A stretch of 37,730 bases of DNA, taken from S012-109 sp964425105 (GTDB taxonomy: Bacteria > Pseudomonadota > Gammaproteobacteria > SZUA-140). How positions within the stretch are numbered: position 1 is the stretch's first letter; each line of letters starts with the position of its first letter. Where the stretch lies: the NCBI GenBank assembly GCA_964425105.1, contig CAYRLE010000017.1:1-37730 (forward strand), given 5' to 3'. Below are positions 6,539 to 15,549 of the stretch, piece by piece. The position numbers and the translations under genes are program-made. The notes beneath the pieces were generated by a model. That model had not been told where the DNA came from and ran no database searches. It was given only the letters and a program-made list of their open reading frames with translations.

Positions 6539-7822
6539 ATGCCATCATCGATGCAGCACCTCATGAATAGAAAGGTGGTCGCTTGGGCCCTCTATGACTG
6601 GGCCAATTCCGCCTTTGCCACCGCCATCCTGGCCGGCTTCTTTCCCATTTTCTTCAAACAATATTGGCATCCGGGCGCAGTGGAGGAAAGCACCTTGCAG
6701 CTGGGCCTGGCGAATGCCCTGGCCAGTCTGTTGATGCTGCTGCTGGCACCGCTGCTGGGCGCGATGGCAGACATCGGCGGCATGCGTAAGCGTTTTCTTC
6801 TGCTGTTTGCGCTGCTGGGGATCACCATGTCCGCCGGGCTCTATTTCGTGGCAGCCGGTGAAGCCTTGCTGGCATTGGCATTTTTTATGCTGGCCGCCAT
6901 CGGCTTTTCGGGCAGCATTGTTTTCTATGATGCCTTGCTCGTTTCGGTCACTGACGAGGCGCATTATGATGTGGTCTCGGCCTTTGGCTATGGTCTGGGC
7001 TATCTCGGTGGCGGCCTGCTGTTTGCCTTGACCGTGGCCATGAGCCTGTGGCCCGAATGGTTCGGTCTCGCCAGCCGAATTCAGGCGGTGCGGCTGGCCT
7101 TTCTCTGTGTGGCCATCTGGTGGTTGCTGTTCAGCCTGCCGCTGTTGTTGTTTGTCCCCGAGCAGCAGGCGCCGCAGCGGTTCCAGGTGGCGCGATTGCT
7201 GTCCCATGGGTTTTCCCGCATCCTGCATACCGTGGCGCAGATCAGGAAAATGCCCTCTGTCAGCATGTTTCTGCTGGCCTATTGGCTGTATATCGATGGC
7301 GTCGATACCGTCGTGCGCATGGCTGTGGATTATGGGCTGGCGCTGGGTTTTTCCGCCGACAATCTGATCACCGCCCTGCTGCTGACGCAATTCATCAGCT
7401 TTCCAGCGGCTATCGCCTTCGGCCTGCTGGGCGCACATATTGGTGCCAAACCGGCCATCCTGCTGGCGCTCGCCGTCTATCTGGCCGTCACCGCCTGGGC
7501 CTACTTCATGGACAGCGTGCTGGAGTTCTATGCCCTGGCACTCATCATCGGGCTGGTGCAGGGTGGTGTCCAGTCCCTGAGCCGGTCTCTATATGCGCGG
7601 CTGATTCCCCCCGCCAGGTCCGCTGAGTTTTTTGGCTTCTACAATATGCTGGGCAAGTTCGCCGCCATTATCGGTCCCTTGATGGTGGGGGTGGTCGGCT
7701 TGCTCAGCGGCGATCCAAGATTAGGCATTCTCTCCCTCAGTGTGTTGTTCCTGGGGGGAGGCGCTGTGCTCTGTCTGGTGGATGTCGAGGCAGGACGAAT
7801 AATGGTAAAGAGTGAAGATTGA
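6539..7822 (+). CDS. UMF1-family MFS transporter
   Basis: A polytopic membrane protein of about 427 aa with roughly 12 hydrophobic helices. The N-terminal VAWALYDWANSAFATAI motif is the mark of the UMF1 branch of the major facilitator superfamily (related to yeast Atg22). A G.(M/I)AD.GGMRKR stretch follows helix two, where MFS proteins have their conserved loop, and a QGGVQSLSRSLYARLIPP motif near residue 355 is also typical. Starts in frame at TTG 6506 and ATG 6539, 6551 and 6563 are possible; none has a strong Shine-Dalgarno, and 6563 would still give the complete first motif. The substrate is unknown for the bacterial family. It ends 15 nt from the converging c-di-GMP gene. Confidence 0.85.
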   Translation: MPSSMQHLMNRKVVAWALYDWANSAFATAILAGFFPIFFKQYWHPGAVEESTLQLGLANALASLLMLLLAPLLGAMADIGGMRKRFLLLFALLGITMSAGLYFVAAGEALLALAFFMLAAIGFSGSIVFYDALLVSVTDEAHYDVVSAFGYGLGYLGGGLLFALTVAMSLWPEWFGLASRIQAVRLAFLCVAIWWLLFSLPLLLFVPEQQAPQRFQVARLLSHGFSRILHTVAQIRKMPSVSMFLLAYWLYIDGVDTVVRMAVDYGLALGFSADNLITALLLTQFISFPAAIAFGLLGAHIGAKPAILLALAVYLAVTAWAYFMDSVLEFYALALIIGLVQGGVQSLSRSLYARLIPPARSAEFFGFYNMLGKFAAIIGPLMVGVVGLLSGDPRLGILSLSVLFLGGGAVLCLVDVEAGRIMVKSED

Positions 7823-7837
7823 GAGGTGCCGCCGTGG

Positions 7838-10800
7838 TCAAGTGCGTAGCTCACGCAGCAGGCGGGGTTTGCCCACGGCATAGCCTTGGGCGTAGTCCAC
7901 ACCGATTTCCCGCAGCAGGGCCAGGATGGCCTCTGATTCCACATATTCTGCGATAATTTTCTTGCCCATGAAGTGGCCGATCTCAGTGATGGATTTCACT
8001 ACGGCATAGTCTTCCGGATTCTTATCCATTTCCTTGACGAAGGCGCCATCTATCTTCAGATAGTCCACTGGCAGCTTTTTCAGATAGCCATAGGATGACA
8101 TGCCGCTGCCGAAATCATCGAGTGAGAAGCTGCAGCCGGTGTCCTTGACAGCGAGTATGAAATCGGCGGCACTGGAAAGGTTGTTGATGCCCGCAGTTTC
8201 CGTGACCTCAAAGCAGAGATGTTCCACTGGTACTTGGCTGCTCCTGATTGCAGAGAGAATGTGGCTCTTGAAGTCGTCATCATTGAGGGAACGGCCAGAG
8301 AGGTTGATGGCAAAGCCCCCTGTCTCAGCCAACAACGGAGCATTTTCCCTCATCCAGTGGAAGACGGCGCGAATCACCCGGCGGTCGATGGCCGGCATCC
8401 TGTTGTAGTGTTCCGCGGCAAGGATAAATCCCTCCGGTGAAACCGGGGTGCCCTGTTCATCACACATGGCAAGCAGGATCTCGGAATGATGCGGTTTGCC
8501 GTATCCCTGTGCGGTAATGGGTACGATGGGCTGGCAGCGCAGTTCTAAAGTGTCGCTTTCCAGCGCTTCGTCGACACGCGACAGCCAGTGCAGCAGTTCC
8601 TGCTTGCGTGTCAGGGATTCGTCATCATGGCGATAGATATGAACATGGTTGTTACCTTTCTCCTGGGCGATCCGGCAGCTGGATTCCCCTGCCTGTAACA
8701 ATTCCGTGATATTGGAGATGCCGGTGAAGAGCGGTACCAGGCCAATACTGAGGCTGGTGGTGAAATGTTTCCCGTCATAGATGAAGTGACAGTTAGCCGT
8801 GCTGTCCAGCAGTAATTGCAGTTTTTCCCGGGCTTCATCCACCGTACACTCTTTCAGCAGCATGGCAAAGTCGTCACCACCCAGCCGTGCCAGCAGTGCT
8901 TCCTCGTTGATGCTCTCCTGGAGCAGGGTTGTGATCTCTCTCAACAGCTGGTCACCAGCCTCGTAACCATAGCGGCTGTTGATGACATCGAATTGGTTGA
9001 GATCCAGATAACAGAGGATATGGCCGCGGCCGTTGTTATCACCGCCCTGCAGGGCCTCTCTGGTCAGTCGTTCAAATTCGCGCCGATTGAGCAGGCCGGT
9101 GAGTTGATCATGGGTGGTTTCGTGAAGCAGCTGGTGATGGAGGTTTTGCAGCATGTCATATTGGGCGCGGTCCAAGGCCGGGTCGTCCGCGTTTTCCAAT
9201 ATCAGCGCAGTCTGCTGGCTGAGCCGCAGTGCCAGGCCTTCCGGCGTGAGAGTGGCTTCCCGCAGTCCCTGCAGGTTGACGAATACATAGCGATCACGGT
9301 GTTTGCCGATCCAGGCCAGTCGCAGGCGTTGCGGCGGACTACCCTCTTCTCTGAACAGCAGCCATTCCCCGACTTTGAGGCGCTGTACCTTGCGTAGCCA
9401 TTCCTGGGTCTCCTCCTCGACGTCGCTTTGCAACAGGCACTTGTCCTCACTCACCAACAGGTGATTTAGTCTGTCGTCTGTCATGCCGCCAGGGCTTGCC
9501 AGTTGTGGGTCGCCGAGCAGCTGCTGCTCCTGCTCGCAGGCGGAAATCAGGTCTTTGAGATTGGCGGTATAGGCCTCTTCCTGGATCTGGATCAGGTGTT
9601 CGAGTTCCTTCAAGGCCCGGGAAAACGTTTCTGAATTGGCTTCCGGCTGCTGGGCTATTTGATCCAGCAGGTGATCGATCTTGCGGTGGATGGCATTATT
9701 GCTGCCAAGGCTGTCGTTCCTCCCATAGAGTTCCAACTGGGCGATCTTGTTGACCACTTGGCGAGCAACATGGTTCTTGTCCAGGAACAGGGAATCATCC
9801 TGCAGTGCCAGTTTTAGCAGGGGGATCTCCAAGCGCTGCATCCAGCTTTTCACATTCGATGCAATCAGCATGTCCTGCAGCAGGGACTGGAAGATATTGC
9901 CGGCAACACTCATGATATTGCGTTCCCGCACTGCGATTACACCTGTGCTGCCGTTGCGTTCTGCCAGCAGCGACTGGATCGGGGTCAGATAGTCATAATC
10001 ATATGTGCCATCGACTCTTTGTAAGATGCTGCTGTTTGGTAATGCACTCAAGGCATCGAGGATCTCGGTAGCGCCATACTGAGGCAGATCTGGATGAGCG
10101 GCGCTCTCATGTTCAGGTGCGGCTCCTCGCGGCCCTGAATTTTCCGGGTGGCACGTCCATGGCTGGCCGTTTTGCGCTGCCGCCTGAAGAGTCTGCTGGT
10201 GTCCCGCGTCCGTAGCACTGTGTCCGGCCTGGTTGCGGATAGCCTGTTGCAGGGTGCGTAGCTGATCCACTACCTGATACAGGTTCGGAGCCGCTATTGG
10301 GGTGCCGCTGCCCTCATTGTGTAATGCACCTGCCTCGCCTGTCTGTGGAAGGTCCTCCCGGGACTGGTCGCTTGTCCTCTGTCTCTGTATGTCCTTTTTT
10401 ATGGCAGGCGGAGACGAGGCGACATATTCCAACTTTGGTAGTACTCCATGATCGATGAGGAGCTGATTCATCTGGCGGTACAATTGATTGCCCTGCCGGG
10501 TTAGAAGCTGTTTGAAGATGCTGTAGCAGAGCTGCAGTACAGGCTGCTGGAGGTCCAGCTTCTTGATGGTGGACTGAAAGGCATGGGCAAAGGCTGCTGC
10601 GCCAAAAGGGTTGTTTTCGCTGTCGATGGTGGTCTGGAAGAGTATCCCCAGGCGCTGGGCAAGTTGCGTCAGTTGTTCCAGATTTCTGGTCTCGACATGA
10701 TTGATCATATCTGTGGTGGCAAGCCAGTCTTCGAAGACATCATCCTCCACCAGCGCCAGCCGCTGTTGTCTTGCCGGGTCGGATTGTTGTTCCAGGGGTT

Positions 10801-11479
10801 GGCAGGTAGCCGGGCCGGTGTCCAGGCGATGTTGCACTGCAAGTGAGAATTCCTCCATGAACTGATCGCCATTGTCACTCAGGATGATGAGTGCGTTGAA
10901 ATGGGCATTCTTTTCTGCTGAGTCCTTGATGCTTTCGGCATTGCTGAAGATTCGTTCTCTGCAGGATTCGAGAAAGTCCCTGGCCAGCGGTATCACAGTG
11001 GAGGCTGCAAGTTCCCGGCATGAACGGATCAGGTCGTTGATGGGCAGCGAGATGGCGTCTCTCGCTGCAGTTTCCTTTGGGTTGCCGATGGCGCCGTTCT
11101 GGACAGATTGTGGATGTTGTCGAACATGTGCCAGCAGACGTTGCAGTACAGAGAGATCGGGGTCGATAAATGCGATGCCACAGTGTCTGCCGTCACTACG
11201 CACTATACGGGCCTTGAATAAAAGTTGTTCATTGCTGGCAGGGGAGGGGAATGCGCAGCGCAGCGTGATGGTCTTCCCCTTTGTTGGGAATGGCACAGTT
11301 TGTTGTGGACCCTGAACCAGATACATGCCGCCAATACAGAGATCGCGAATTTCACAGGGCAGCCCATTGTCCTGGCCGGTGCTGTAGCTGGCATGCAGAT
11401 GTACGGGGTGACGCCGATAGGCACGCCGTTCTGCATGTTTCACGCTGAGCTGAGGTGCCACCTGTTTGTTGTGTGCCAT
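7838..11479 (-). CDS. PilZ-DUF1631-GGDEF-EAL cyclic-di-GMP protein
   Basis: This 1213-aa protein has an N-terminal PilZ-like domain (about 10-125; ERRAYRRHPV supplies the Arg cluster and DLCIGGMYL the second motif), a long DUF1631 region (about 140-780), a GGDEF domain (about 790-950, starting HDQLTGLLNRREFERL) and a C-terminal EAL domain (about 980-1208). The diguanylate cyclase motif reads RLGGDDF rather than GG(D/E)EF and no RxxD inhibitory site lies five residues before it, so synthesis may be weak or absent. The EAL domain reads EILL at the name motif and keeps EVTET, DDFGSG, KIDGAFV, EYVE and QGYAVGKP, so phosphodiesterase activity is likely. PilZ would sense the same nucleotide. No membrane segment is seen. 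A sigma-28 promoter (11519-11545) puts it with late motility genes, suggesting it lowers c-di-GMP when flagella are made. Confidence 0.9.
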   Translation of the reverse strand: MAHNKQVAPQLSVKHAERRAYRRHPVHLHASYSTGQDNGLPCEIRDLCIGGMYLVQGPQQTVPFPTKGKTITLRCAFPSPASNEQLLFKARIVRSDGRHCGIAFIDPDLSVLQRLLAHVRQHPQSVQNGAIGNPKETAARDAISLPINDLIRSCRELAASTVIPLARDFLESCRERIFSNAESIKDSAEKNAHFNALIILSDNGDQFMEEFSLAVQHRLDTGPATCQPLEQQSDPARQQRLALVEDDVFEDWLATTDMINHVETRNLEQLTQLAQRLGILFQTTIDSENNPFGAAAFAHAFQSTIKKLDLQQPVLQLCYSIFKQLLTRQGNQLYRQMNQLLIDHGVLPKLEYVASSPPAIKKDIQRQRTSDQSREDLPQTGEAGALHNEGSGTPIAAPNLYQVVDQLRTLQQAIRNQAGHSATDAGHQQTLQAAAQNGQPWTCHPENSGPRGAAPEHESAAHPDLPQYGATEILDALSALPNSSILQRVDGTYDYDYLTPIQSLLAERNGSTGVIAVRERNIMSVAGNIFQSLLQDMLIASNVKSWMQRLEIPLLKLALQDDSLFLDKNHVARQVVNKIAQLELYGRNDSLGSNNAIHRKIDHLLDQIAQQPEANSETFSRALKELEHLIQIQEEAYTANLKDLISACEQEQQLLGDPQLASPGGMTDDRLNHLLVSEDKCLLQSDVEEETQEWLRKVQRLKVGEWLLFREEGSPPQRLRLAWIGKHRDRYVFVNLQGLREATLTPEGLALRLSQQTALILENADDPALDRAQYDMLQNLHHQLLHETTHDQLTGLLNRREFERLTREALQGGDNNGRGHILCYLDLNQFDVINSRYGYEAGDQLLREITTLLQESINEEALLARLGGDDFAMLLKECTVDEAREKLQLLLDSTANCHFIYDGKHFTTSLSIGLVPLFTGISNITELLQAGESSCRIAQEKGNNHVHIYRHDDESLTRKQELLHWLSRVDEALESDTLELRCQPIVPITAQGYGKPHHSEILLAMCDEQGTPVSPEGFILAAEHYNRMPAIDRRVIRAVFHWMRENAPLLAETGGFAINLSGRSLNDDDFKSHILSAIRSSQVPVEHLCFEVTETAGINNLSSAADFILAVKDTGCSFSLDDFGSGMSSYGYLKKLPVDYLKIDGAFVKEMDKNPEDYAVVKSITEIGHFMGKKIIAEYVESEAILALLREIGVDYAQGYAVGKPRLLRELRT

Positions 11480-11518
11480 TGCTTGGAAGTTGCCAGATAG
11501 ATTATGACCTTATAGAGT

Positions 11519-11545
11519 CTATCGGCACGAACCTGGACAGCTTAA
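11519..11545 (-). promoter_or_regulatory. Sigma-28 (FliA) promoter of the GGDEF-EAL gene
   Basis: Read on the minus strand, TTAAGCTG (11545-11538), an 11-bp spacer and GCCGATAG (11526-11519) match the sigma-28 consensus TAAAGTTT-N11-GCCGATAA at 5 of 8 and 7 of 8 positions. The -10 lies about 40 bp before the ATG at 11479. Confidence 0.7.
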
Positions 11546-11617
11546 GTATGGGTTTCCTCCAATATGGCGCTTGTCTGGTGCCCTGAGAATGGTCGTCCCA
11601 GCCTTGCCGGGAGCCCG

Positions 11618-12691
11618 CTAGGGACTGCTGGTTTCCAGGGGATAGCCGGCCTTCTGCCATCCACTGACCCCCCCGTCCATGGCGATGGCCCGGGTGTATC
11701 CTAGGTCCCGCAGGGTCGCCGCGGCCAGGGTGGATATCTTGCCATAATCGCAATAGACCACGATTCGTTCCGTCGGGTCGGGGAGGGCATTGTTGACCAT
11801 CAGTTCCAGCTGGCCACGCGCAATGTGCAGTGCACCGGGGATGTGCCCCGACTGGTAGGCCTCATGTTCACGTACATCCAGCAGTTTGATGCCGCCTTCA
11901 TTGCCGTTCAGCCTGTGATTCACCTCTGCAAGAGACATGAAGGAGACTTTTTTGGCAGCCTCGCTGATCAGTTGCGAGATGGTCTTGCCACCACTGCGAT
12001 TGGTGCGCAGGGCCTCAGTCAGGTGTTTGGGCATGTCCAGATCGAGGGACTGCATCTGGGCCACGAATTCATCACGCCGTTGTTTCTGGAGACGCGGGTT
12101 GTGGGCGATTTCGTGACCCAGGGTTGAGTGGGTATTGCCGCGGTAATCGTGGGCAGGATAGACCACCAAGCTGGGGTCCAGCTTGAGTATTTTGTTAAAC
12201 AGACTGTCGTACAATTCTTCAGGATCGCCGGTAGGCAGATCGGTGCGTCCGGTGCCACCGATCAGCAGGGTGTCGCCGGTGAGGATGCGGTCCTGGAGCA
12301 GCAGGCAGACCGAATCCCAGGTGTGCCCAGGTGTGTGCAGGACGTTCAGGCGCAACTTGCCGACGATGATGGTTTCCCCATCGTCGACGCGAATATCAAT
12401 AAAGGGGGCTGCGCTGGAGCGGTGCATGATGACTGCGCTGCCCAGTTGTTCAGCGATCTCCTGGCTGGCGGAGAAGTGATCGGCATGGGTATGGGTGTCG
12501 AAGGTGTATTGGACGTTTAGGCCATGGCGCGTGGCCAGGGCAAGGTAGCGGTCGATTTTGCTGATTTCCGGATCGACAATGATGGCGCAGCCGGTTTCCT
12601 CGCAGCCCAGCAGATAGGATAGGCAGGGGCCGCTACGGATTTGTTCGAAGATTAGCGCTGTCTGTGTCTCTTTCCCCTTGCTCGTGTTCAT
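11618..12691 (-). CDS. Persulfide dioxygenase-rhodanese fusion
   Basis: Residues 10-230 form a metallo-beta-lactamase-fold domain of the ETHE1/persulfide dioxygenase type, which oxidises glutathione persulfide to sulfite using mononuclear iron. The THTHADH motif (His67, His69, Asp71, His72), HTPGH (His123), GDTLL (Asp140) and PAHDY (His181) give the ligands. Residues 255-357 form a rhodanese domain with LLDVREHEAYQSGHIPGA and the active-site loop CDYGKIS (Cys314), which would move sulfane sulfur between donor and acceptor. Such natural fusions are known in bacteria. The usual Arg of the CxxGxR loop is Ile here. AAGGA lies 11 nt before the ATG. The gene sits between the c-di-GMP gene and cheB with 228 bp to the latter (12692-12919), where no gene or clear terminator is seen. 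Its role is cytoplasmic sulfide/persulfide detoxification or oxidation. Confidence 0.88.
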   Translation of the reverse strand: MNTSKGKETQTALIFEQIRSGPCLSYLLGCEETGCAIIVDPEISKIDRYLALATRHGLNVQYTFDTHTHADHFSASQEIAEQLGSAVIMHRSSAAPFIDIRVDDGETIIVGKLRLNVLHTPGHTWDSVCLLLQDRILTGDTLLIGGTGRTDLPTGDPEELYDSLFNKILKLDPSLVVYPAHDYRGNTHSTLGHEIAHNPRLQKQRRDEFVAQMQSLDLDMPKHLTEALRTNRSGGKTISQLISEAAKKVSFMSLAEVNHRLNGNEGGIKLLDVREHEAYQSGHIPGALHIARGQLELMVNNALPDPTERIVVYCDYGKISTLAAATLRDLGYTRAIAMDGGVSGWQKAGYPLETSSP

Positions 12692-12919
12692 GGTTCAGGC
12701 ATCCTTTATGTTAACAGAGTTTCCCATGGCGTCATGATAAATCCTGTTGCCATAGCGCGGCAAACATTTGTCAATGGCAAGGGGCTGGAGCAAATCTGGC
12801 GCAGTGCTACAGTTGTCTGGTTTCCGGTAACAGCAGGTAATCGGTCATTGCCGGCTGTTTTCAGGACATTGCAAGCTGGTGGTGGAGAGTGGCCCAGGGC
12901 AGGGCAGGCGTGGCGGGTG

Positions 12920-14011
12920 TCAGGCAGCCGACTTCTTTACCAGATTAACGATATGGCCGGCGATCTTTTCCAGTGGCAGCACACTGTCCACGCAGCCAAG
13001 TTTTACCGCCTCGCCGGGCATGCCCCAGACGATACTGGTTCTTTCATCCTGGGCGATGGTGGCAGCGCCGGCGTCATGCATTTCCTCGAGGCCCCGGGCA
13101 CCGTCGTCACCCATGCCGGTGAGCAGAATTCCCAGCGCATTGGCAGCCACGTTTTGGGCCACGGAGCGGAACATGACATCCACCGAAGGCCGGTGGCGGT
13201 TGACGGGCGGGCCGTCACTGAGTCGGCAGACATAGCGCGCGCCGCTACGCTCCACCAGCAGGTGGTGGCTGCCGGGAGAGATGTAGACATGGCCGGGCAG
13301 GATCTGCTGGCCATCGGCGGCCTCGCAGACCGTCATGGCGGAGACGCCGTTCATGCGTGCCGCGAAGGGGGCGCTGAAGGCCTCGGGGATATGTTGCGAG
13401 ATGACGATGCCCGGGGCATCGGCTGGCAGGCGTAGCAGGACTTCCTTGATGGCCTCGGTGCCGCCGGTGGAGGCGCCGATGGCGATAATCTTGTCGGTGG
13501 TTTTGAATGGCCGCGGGCGGTTGTTCTGTTTCAACACGGCATCGGCGGACAGTTTGGGCGCGACGCTTTTCAGTGCCAGCGGTGCTTCCAGTCCGCTGCG
13601 GATCCTGGCGCCTGCTGCCGCTTTGACCTTGGCGATGATATCCTGGCTGTAGTCGGCCAGTGAATGGGCGACATCGATTTTGGGCTTGGAGACGAAATCC
13701 ACCGCGCCGATTTCCAGTGCCTGGAGAGTGATGTCCGCCCCGCGCTCCGTGAGCGAAGAGATCATGACCACCGGCATGGGATGGAGGCGCATCAGATTGC
13801 GCAGGAAGGTGAGGCCGTCCATGCGCGGCATTTCCACGTCCAGGGTCAGGACATCGGGGCGCAGTTCCTTGATTTTGTCCCGGGCCCGGTAGGGGTCTTG
13901 GGCCGTGCCTACAACCTCGATGCCGCGGTCTGAGTTGAGAATTTCCGTCAGCAGCTGACGGATGAGGGCAGAATCATCAACGACGAGCACTTTGATTTTT
14001 TTATTGTTCAT
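12920..14011 (-). CDS. cheB: Chemotaxis protein-glutamate methylesterase CheB
   Basis: A response-regulator receiver (1-125; phosphorylation site Asp58 in LDVEMP, acidic pair in VDDS) is joined to a methylesterase domain (about 170-360) with Ser181 in GASTGG, His207 in SQHIPEAF and Asp303 in GMGDDGARG as the catalytic triad. It demethylates and deamidates receptor glutamyl residues after phosphorylation by CheA, giving adaptation. The start chosen is ATG 14011 (363 aa), because AGGGAG lies 6 nt before it and the receiver begins directly afterwards; an in-frame ATG at 14044 would overlap cheD. It is the last gene of the minus-strand chemosensory operon, 13 nt after cheD. The receptor of this operon ends in the pentapeptide that also tethers CheB. 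Confidence 0.95.
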   Translation of the reverse strand: MNNKKIKVLVVDDSALIRQLLTEILNSDRGIEVVGTAQDPYRARDKIKELRPDVLTLDVEMPRMDGLTFLRNLMRLHPMPVVMISSLTERGADITLQALEIGAVDFVSKPKIDVAHSLADYSQDIIAKVKAAAGARIRSGLEAPLALKSVAPKLSADAVLKQNNRPRPFKTTDKIIAIGASTGGTEAIKEVLLRLPADAPGIVISQHIPEAFSAPFAARMNGVSAMTVCEAADGQQILPGHVYISPGSHHLLVERSGARYVCRLSDGPPVNRHRPSVDVMFRSVAQNVAANALGILLTGMGDDGARGLEEMHDAGAATIAQDERTSIVWGMPGEAVKLGCVDSVLPLEKIAGHIVNLVKKSAA

Positions 14012-14024
14012 GGCGTCTCCCTGT

Positions 14025-14672
14025 TCAGAATAAATCGACCTCACCTGAAACAGGCTGGTTGATGAGATCGTTCAGGTAATGTGTTTCGCGCTCCATGATG
14101 GTCTTATTGTGCAAGGAACGCAGTTTCTTGACGCGCGCAATGCCGCTGGCGGGAAAGAACTGGACCTTACGCGGATAGACGTCACCGACATCGGCTGCCA
14201 CTACGCGCAGCTGTTCGGTAACCAGGTATTCCCGTGTGAAGGCGATATTGCGTTGGCCGATGTCGGTCATGTGTTGCAGGATCCGGCCGCCACCGAATAC
14301 CTTCGCTTCCAGACGCTTGCGCTCCCCGCCATGTTTCAGGATCTCGTTGATCATCAGTTCCATGGCATAGGTGCCGTAACGGGCTGCATCGCTGACAGTG
14401 GCATCCATGCCGTCGCGAACAGCGTCTGGCAGCATGAAATGATTCATGCCGCCAATACCGGTGCCCACATCGCGGATGCACACGGCGATGCATGAGCCCA
14501 GCACTGTGACGATCATTTCGTCATTACGCGTGACATAGAACTGCCCGGGCAGGATCTTGGCGGCATAAAGATGCTGTACCTTGTCCCAGTAGCGGTTGAT
14601 GTGGCTGAAACCAGGCAGCGACACTGGTGGCGCATTACATCTTCCTGCGAGCTTCTGCTTTGCTAGCGGCAT
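14025..14672 (-). CDS. cheD: Chemoreceptor glutamine deamidase CheD
   Basis: This 215-aa CheD deamidates selected Gln residues on chemoreceptors to Glu. The catalytic Cys61 lies in TVLGSCIAVC and His78 in GGMNHFMLP, the two family hallmarks. The N-terminal 40 residues extend beyond the usual core and contain no recognisable domain. AGGTGAG precedes the ATG at 14672 by about 10 nt and overlaps the end of cheR, so translation is probably coupled. The order cheR-cheD-cheB is the same as in the Pseudomonas Che2 cluster. Confidence 0.94.
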   Translation of the reverse strand: MPLAKQKLAGRCNAPPVSLPGFSHINRYWDKVQHLYAAKILPGQFYVTRNDEMIVTVLGSCIAVCIRDVGTGIGGMNHFMLPDAVRDGMDATVSDAARYGTYAMELMINEILKHGGERKRLEAKVFGGGRILQHMTDIGQRNIAFTREYLVTEQLRVVAADVGDVYPRKVQFFPASGIARVKKLRSLHNKTIMERETHYLNDLINQPVSGEVDLF

Positions 14673-14678
14673 GGGTAA

Positions 14679-15530
14679 CTATCTCACCTTGCGGTAGATA
14701 GTCTGGCCGATGAGTTTGAAGCGCTCCGTCACCTTGAAGAGGGATTCGGAATGGCCGATGAAGAGGTGGGCTTTGTCGCTCAGTACATCGGCATAACGTT
14801 CGAAGAGCACTTTCTGGGTCGGCTTGTCGAAATAGATCACCACGTTGCGGCAGAAAATGAAGTCGAAAGGTCCCCGGAAGGGCCATTCCCGCAGCAGATT
14901 GAGCTGGCGGAAGCTGATCATGGATTGTAGTTCGGACGCCACCCTGACCGAGCCATTGTGCGGGCCCTTGCCCTTGAGGAACCAGCGTTTGCGGCGCTGT
15001 GCAGAGACACCTTTGAGCCGCTGCTCCTTGTAGATGCCGCTACTGGCGGTTTTCAGCACGTTAGAGTCCAGGTCAGTGGCTAGGATCTTCACGTCCCAGG
15101 ATTCCCTCTCCGGAAGGTTCTCCCTGAGCACCATGGCGAGTGAATAGGGTTCCTCGCCGGTAGAGCAGCCCGCTGACCAGATGCGCAGGCGCCGGTTGCC
15201 GGCCTTCTTCTTCCTCAACATGGGGAGCAGGGTGTCTGCCAGATACTGGAAATGGTGCTCCTCTCGAAAGAAGGCTGTCAGGTTGGTAGTGATCGAGTTG
15301 GTGAAGTTGACCAGTTCGCCACTATTCTCCTGTTCCACCAGTTTGCAGTAGTCCCGGAAATTATCCAGTCCCAGGGCGCGCAGGCGGCGCGCCAGGCGGC
15401 TGTACACCATGTCCTTCTTGGCGTCGGAGAGACTGATGCCGGCATGTTGCCTGACCAACTGGCGGATACATTCGAAGTCGCCATCTGTGAAGACAAAATC
15501 ACGCTGCATGTTCATGGTCCCTTGAGACAT
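14679..15530 (-). CDS. cheR: Chemotaxis methyltransferase CheR, pentapeptide-binding type
   Basis: This 283-aa CheR moves a methyl group from S-adenosylmethionine to receptor glutamates. It has the all-alpha N-terminal domain (10-80), TNLTAFFRE, the SAM site IWSAGCSTGEEPYS, ATDLDSNVL and the FDFIFCRNVVIYF motif. The beta-subdomain reads LKGKGPHNGSVRVASEL, which closely matches the Gly-containing loop of enteric CheR that binds the receptor C-terminal pentapeptide. That fits the neighbouring receptor, which ends EWEEF. The start at 15530 has AAGGGCGG about 8 nt before it; ATG 15515 is an alternative. It follows the receptor gene by 19 nt. Confidence 0.95.
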   Translation of the reverse strand: MSQGTMNMQRDFVFTDGDFECIRQLVRQHAGISLSDAKKDMVYSRLARRLRALGLDNFRDYCKLVEQENSGELVNFTNSITTNLTAFFREEHHFQYLADTLLPMLRKKKAGNRRLRIWSAGCSTGEEPYSLAMVLRENLPERESWDVKILATDLDSNVLKTASSGIYKEQRLKGVSAQRRKRWFLKGKGPHNGSVRVASELQSMISFRQLNLLREWPFRGPFDFIFCRNVVIYFDKPTQKVLFERYADVLSDKAHLFIGHSESLFKVTERFKLIGQTIYRKVR

Positions 15531-15549
15531 CCGTGTCCGCCCTTGCTAC

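Noticed and set aside
7823..7837. Terminator between the converging transporter and c-di-GMP genes
   Set aside because: The 15-bp gap is too short and shows no inverted repeat.
12734..13435. 233-codon plus-strand ORF opposite cheB
   Set aside because: It is antisense to the well-conserved CheB methylesterase domain and carries no motif; long shadow ORFs are expected in GC-rich DNA.
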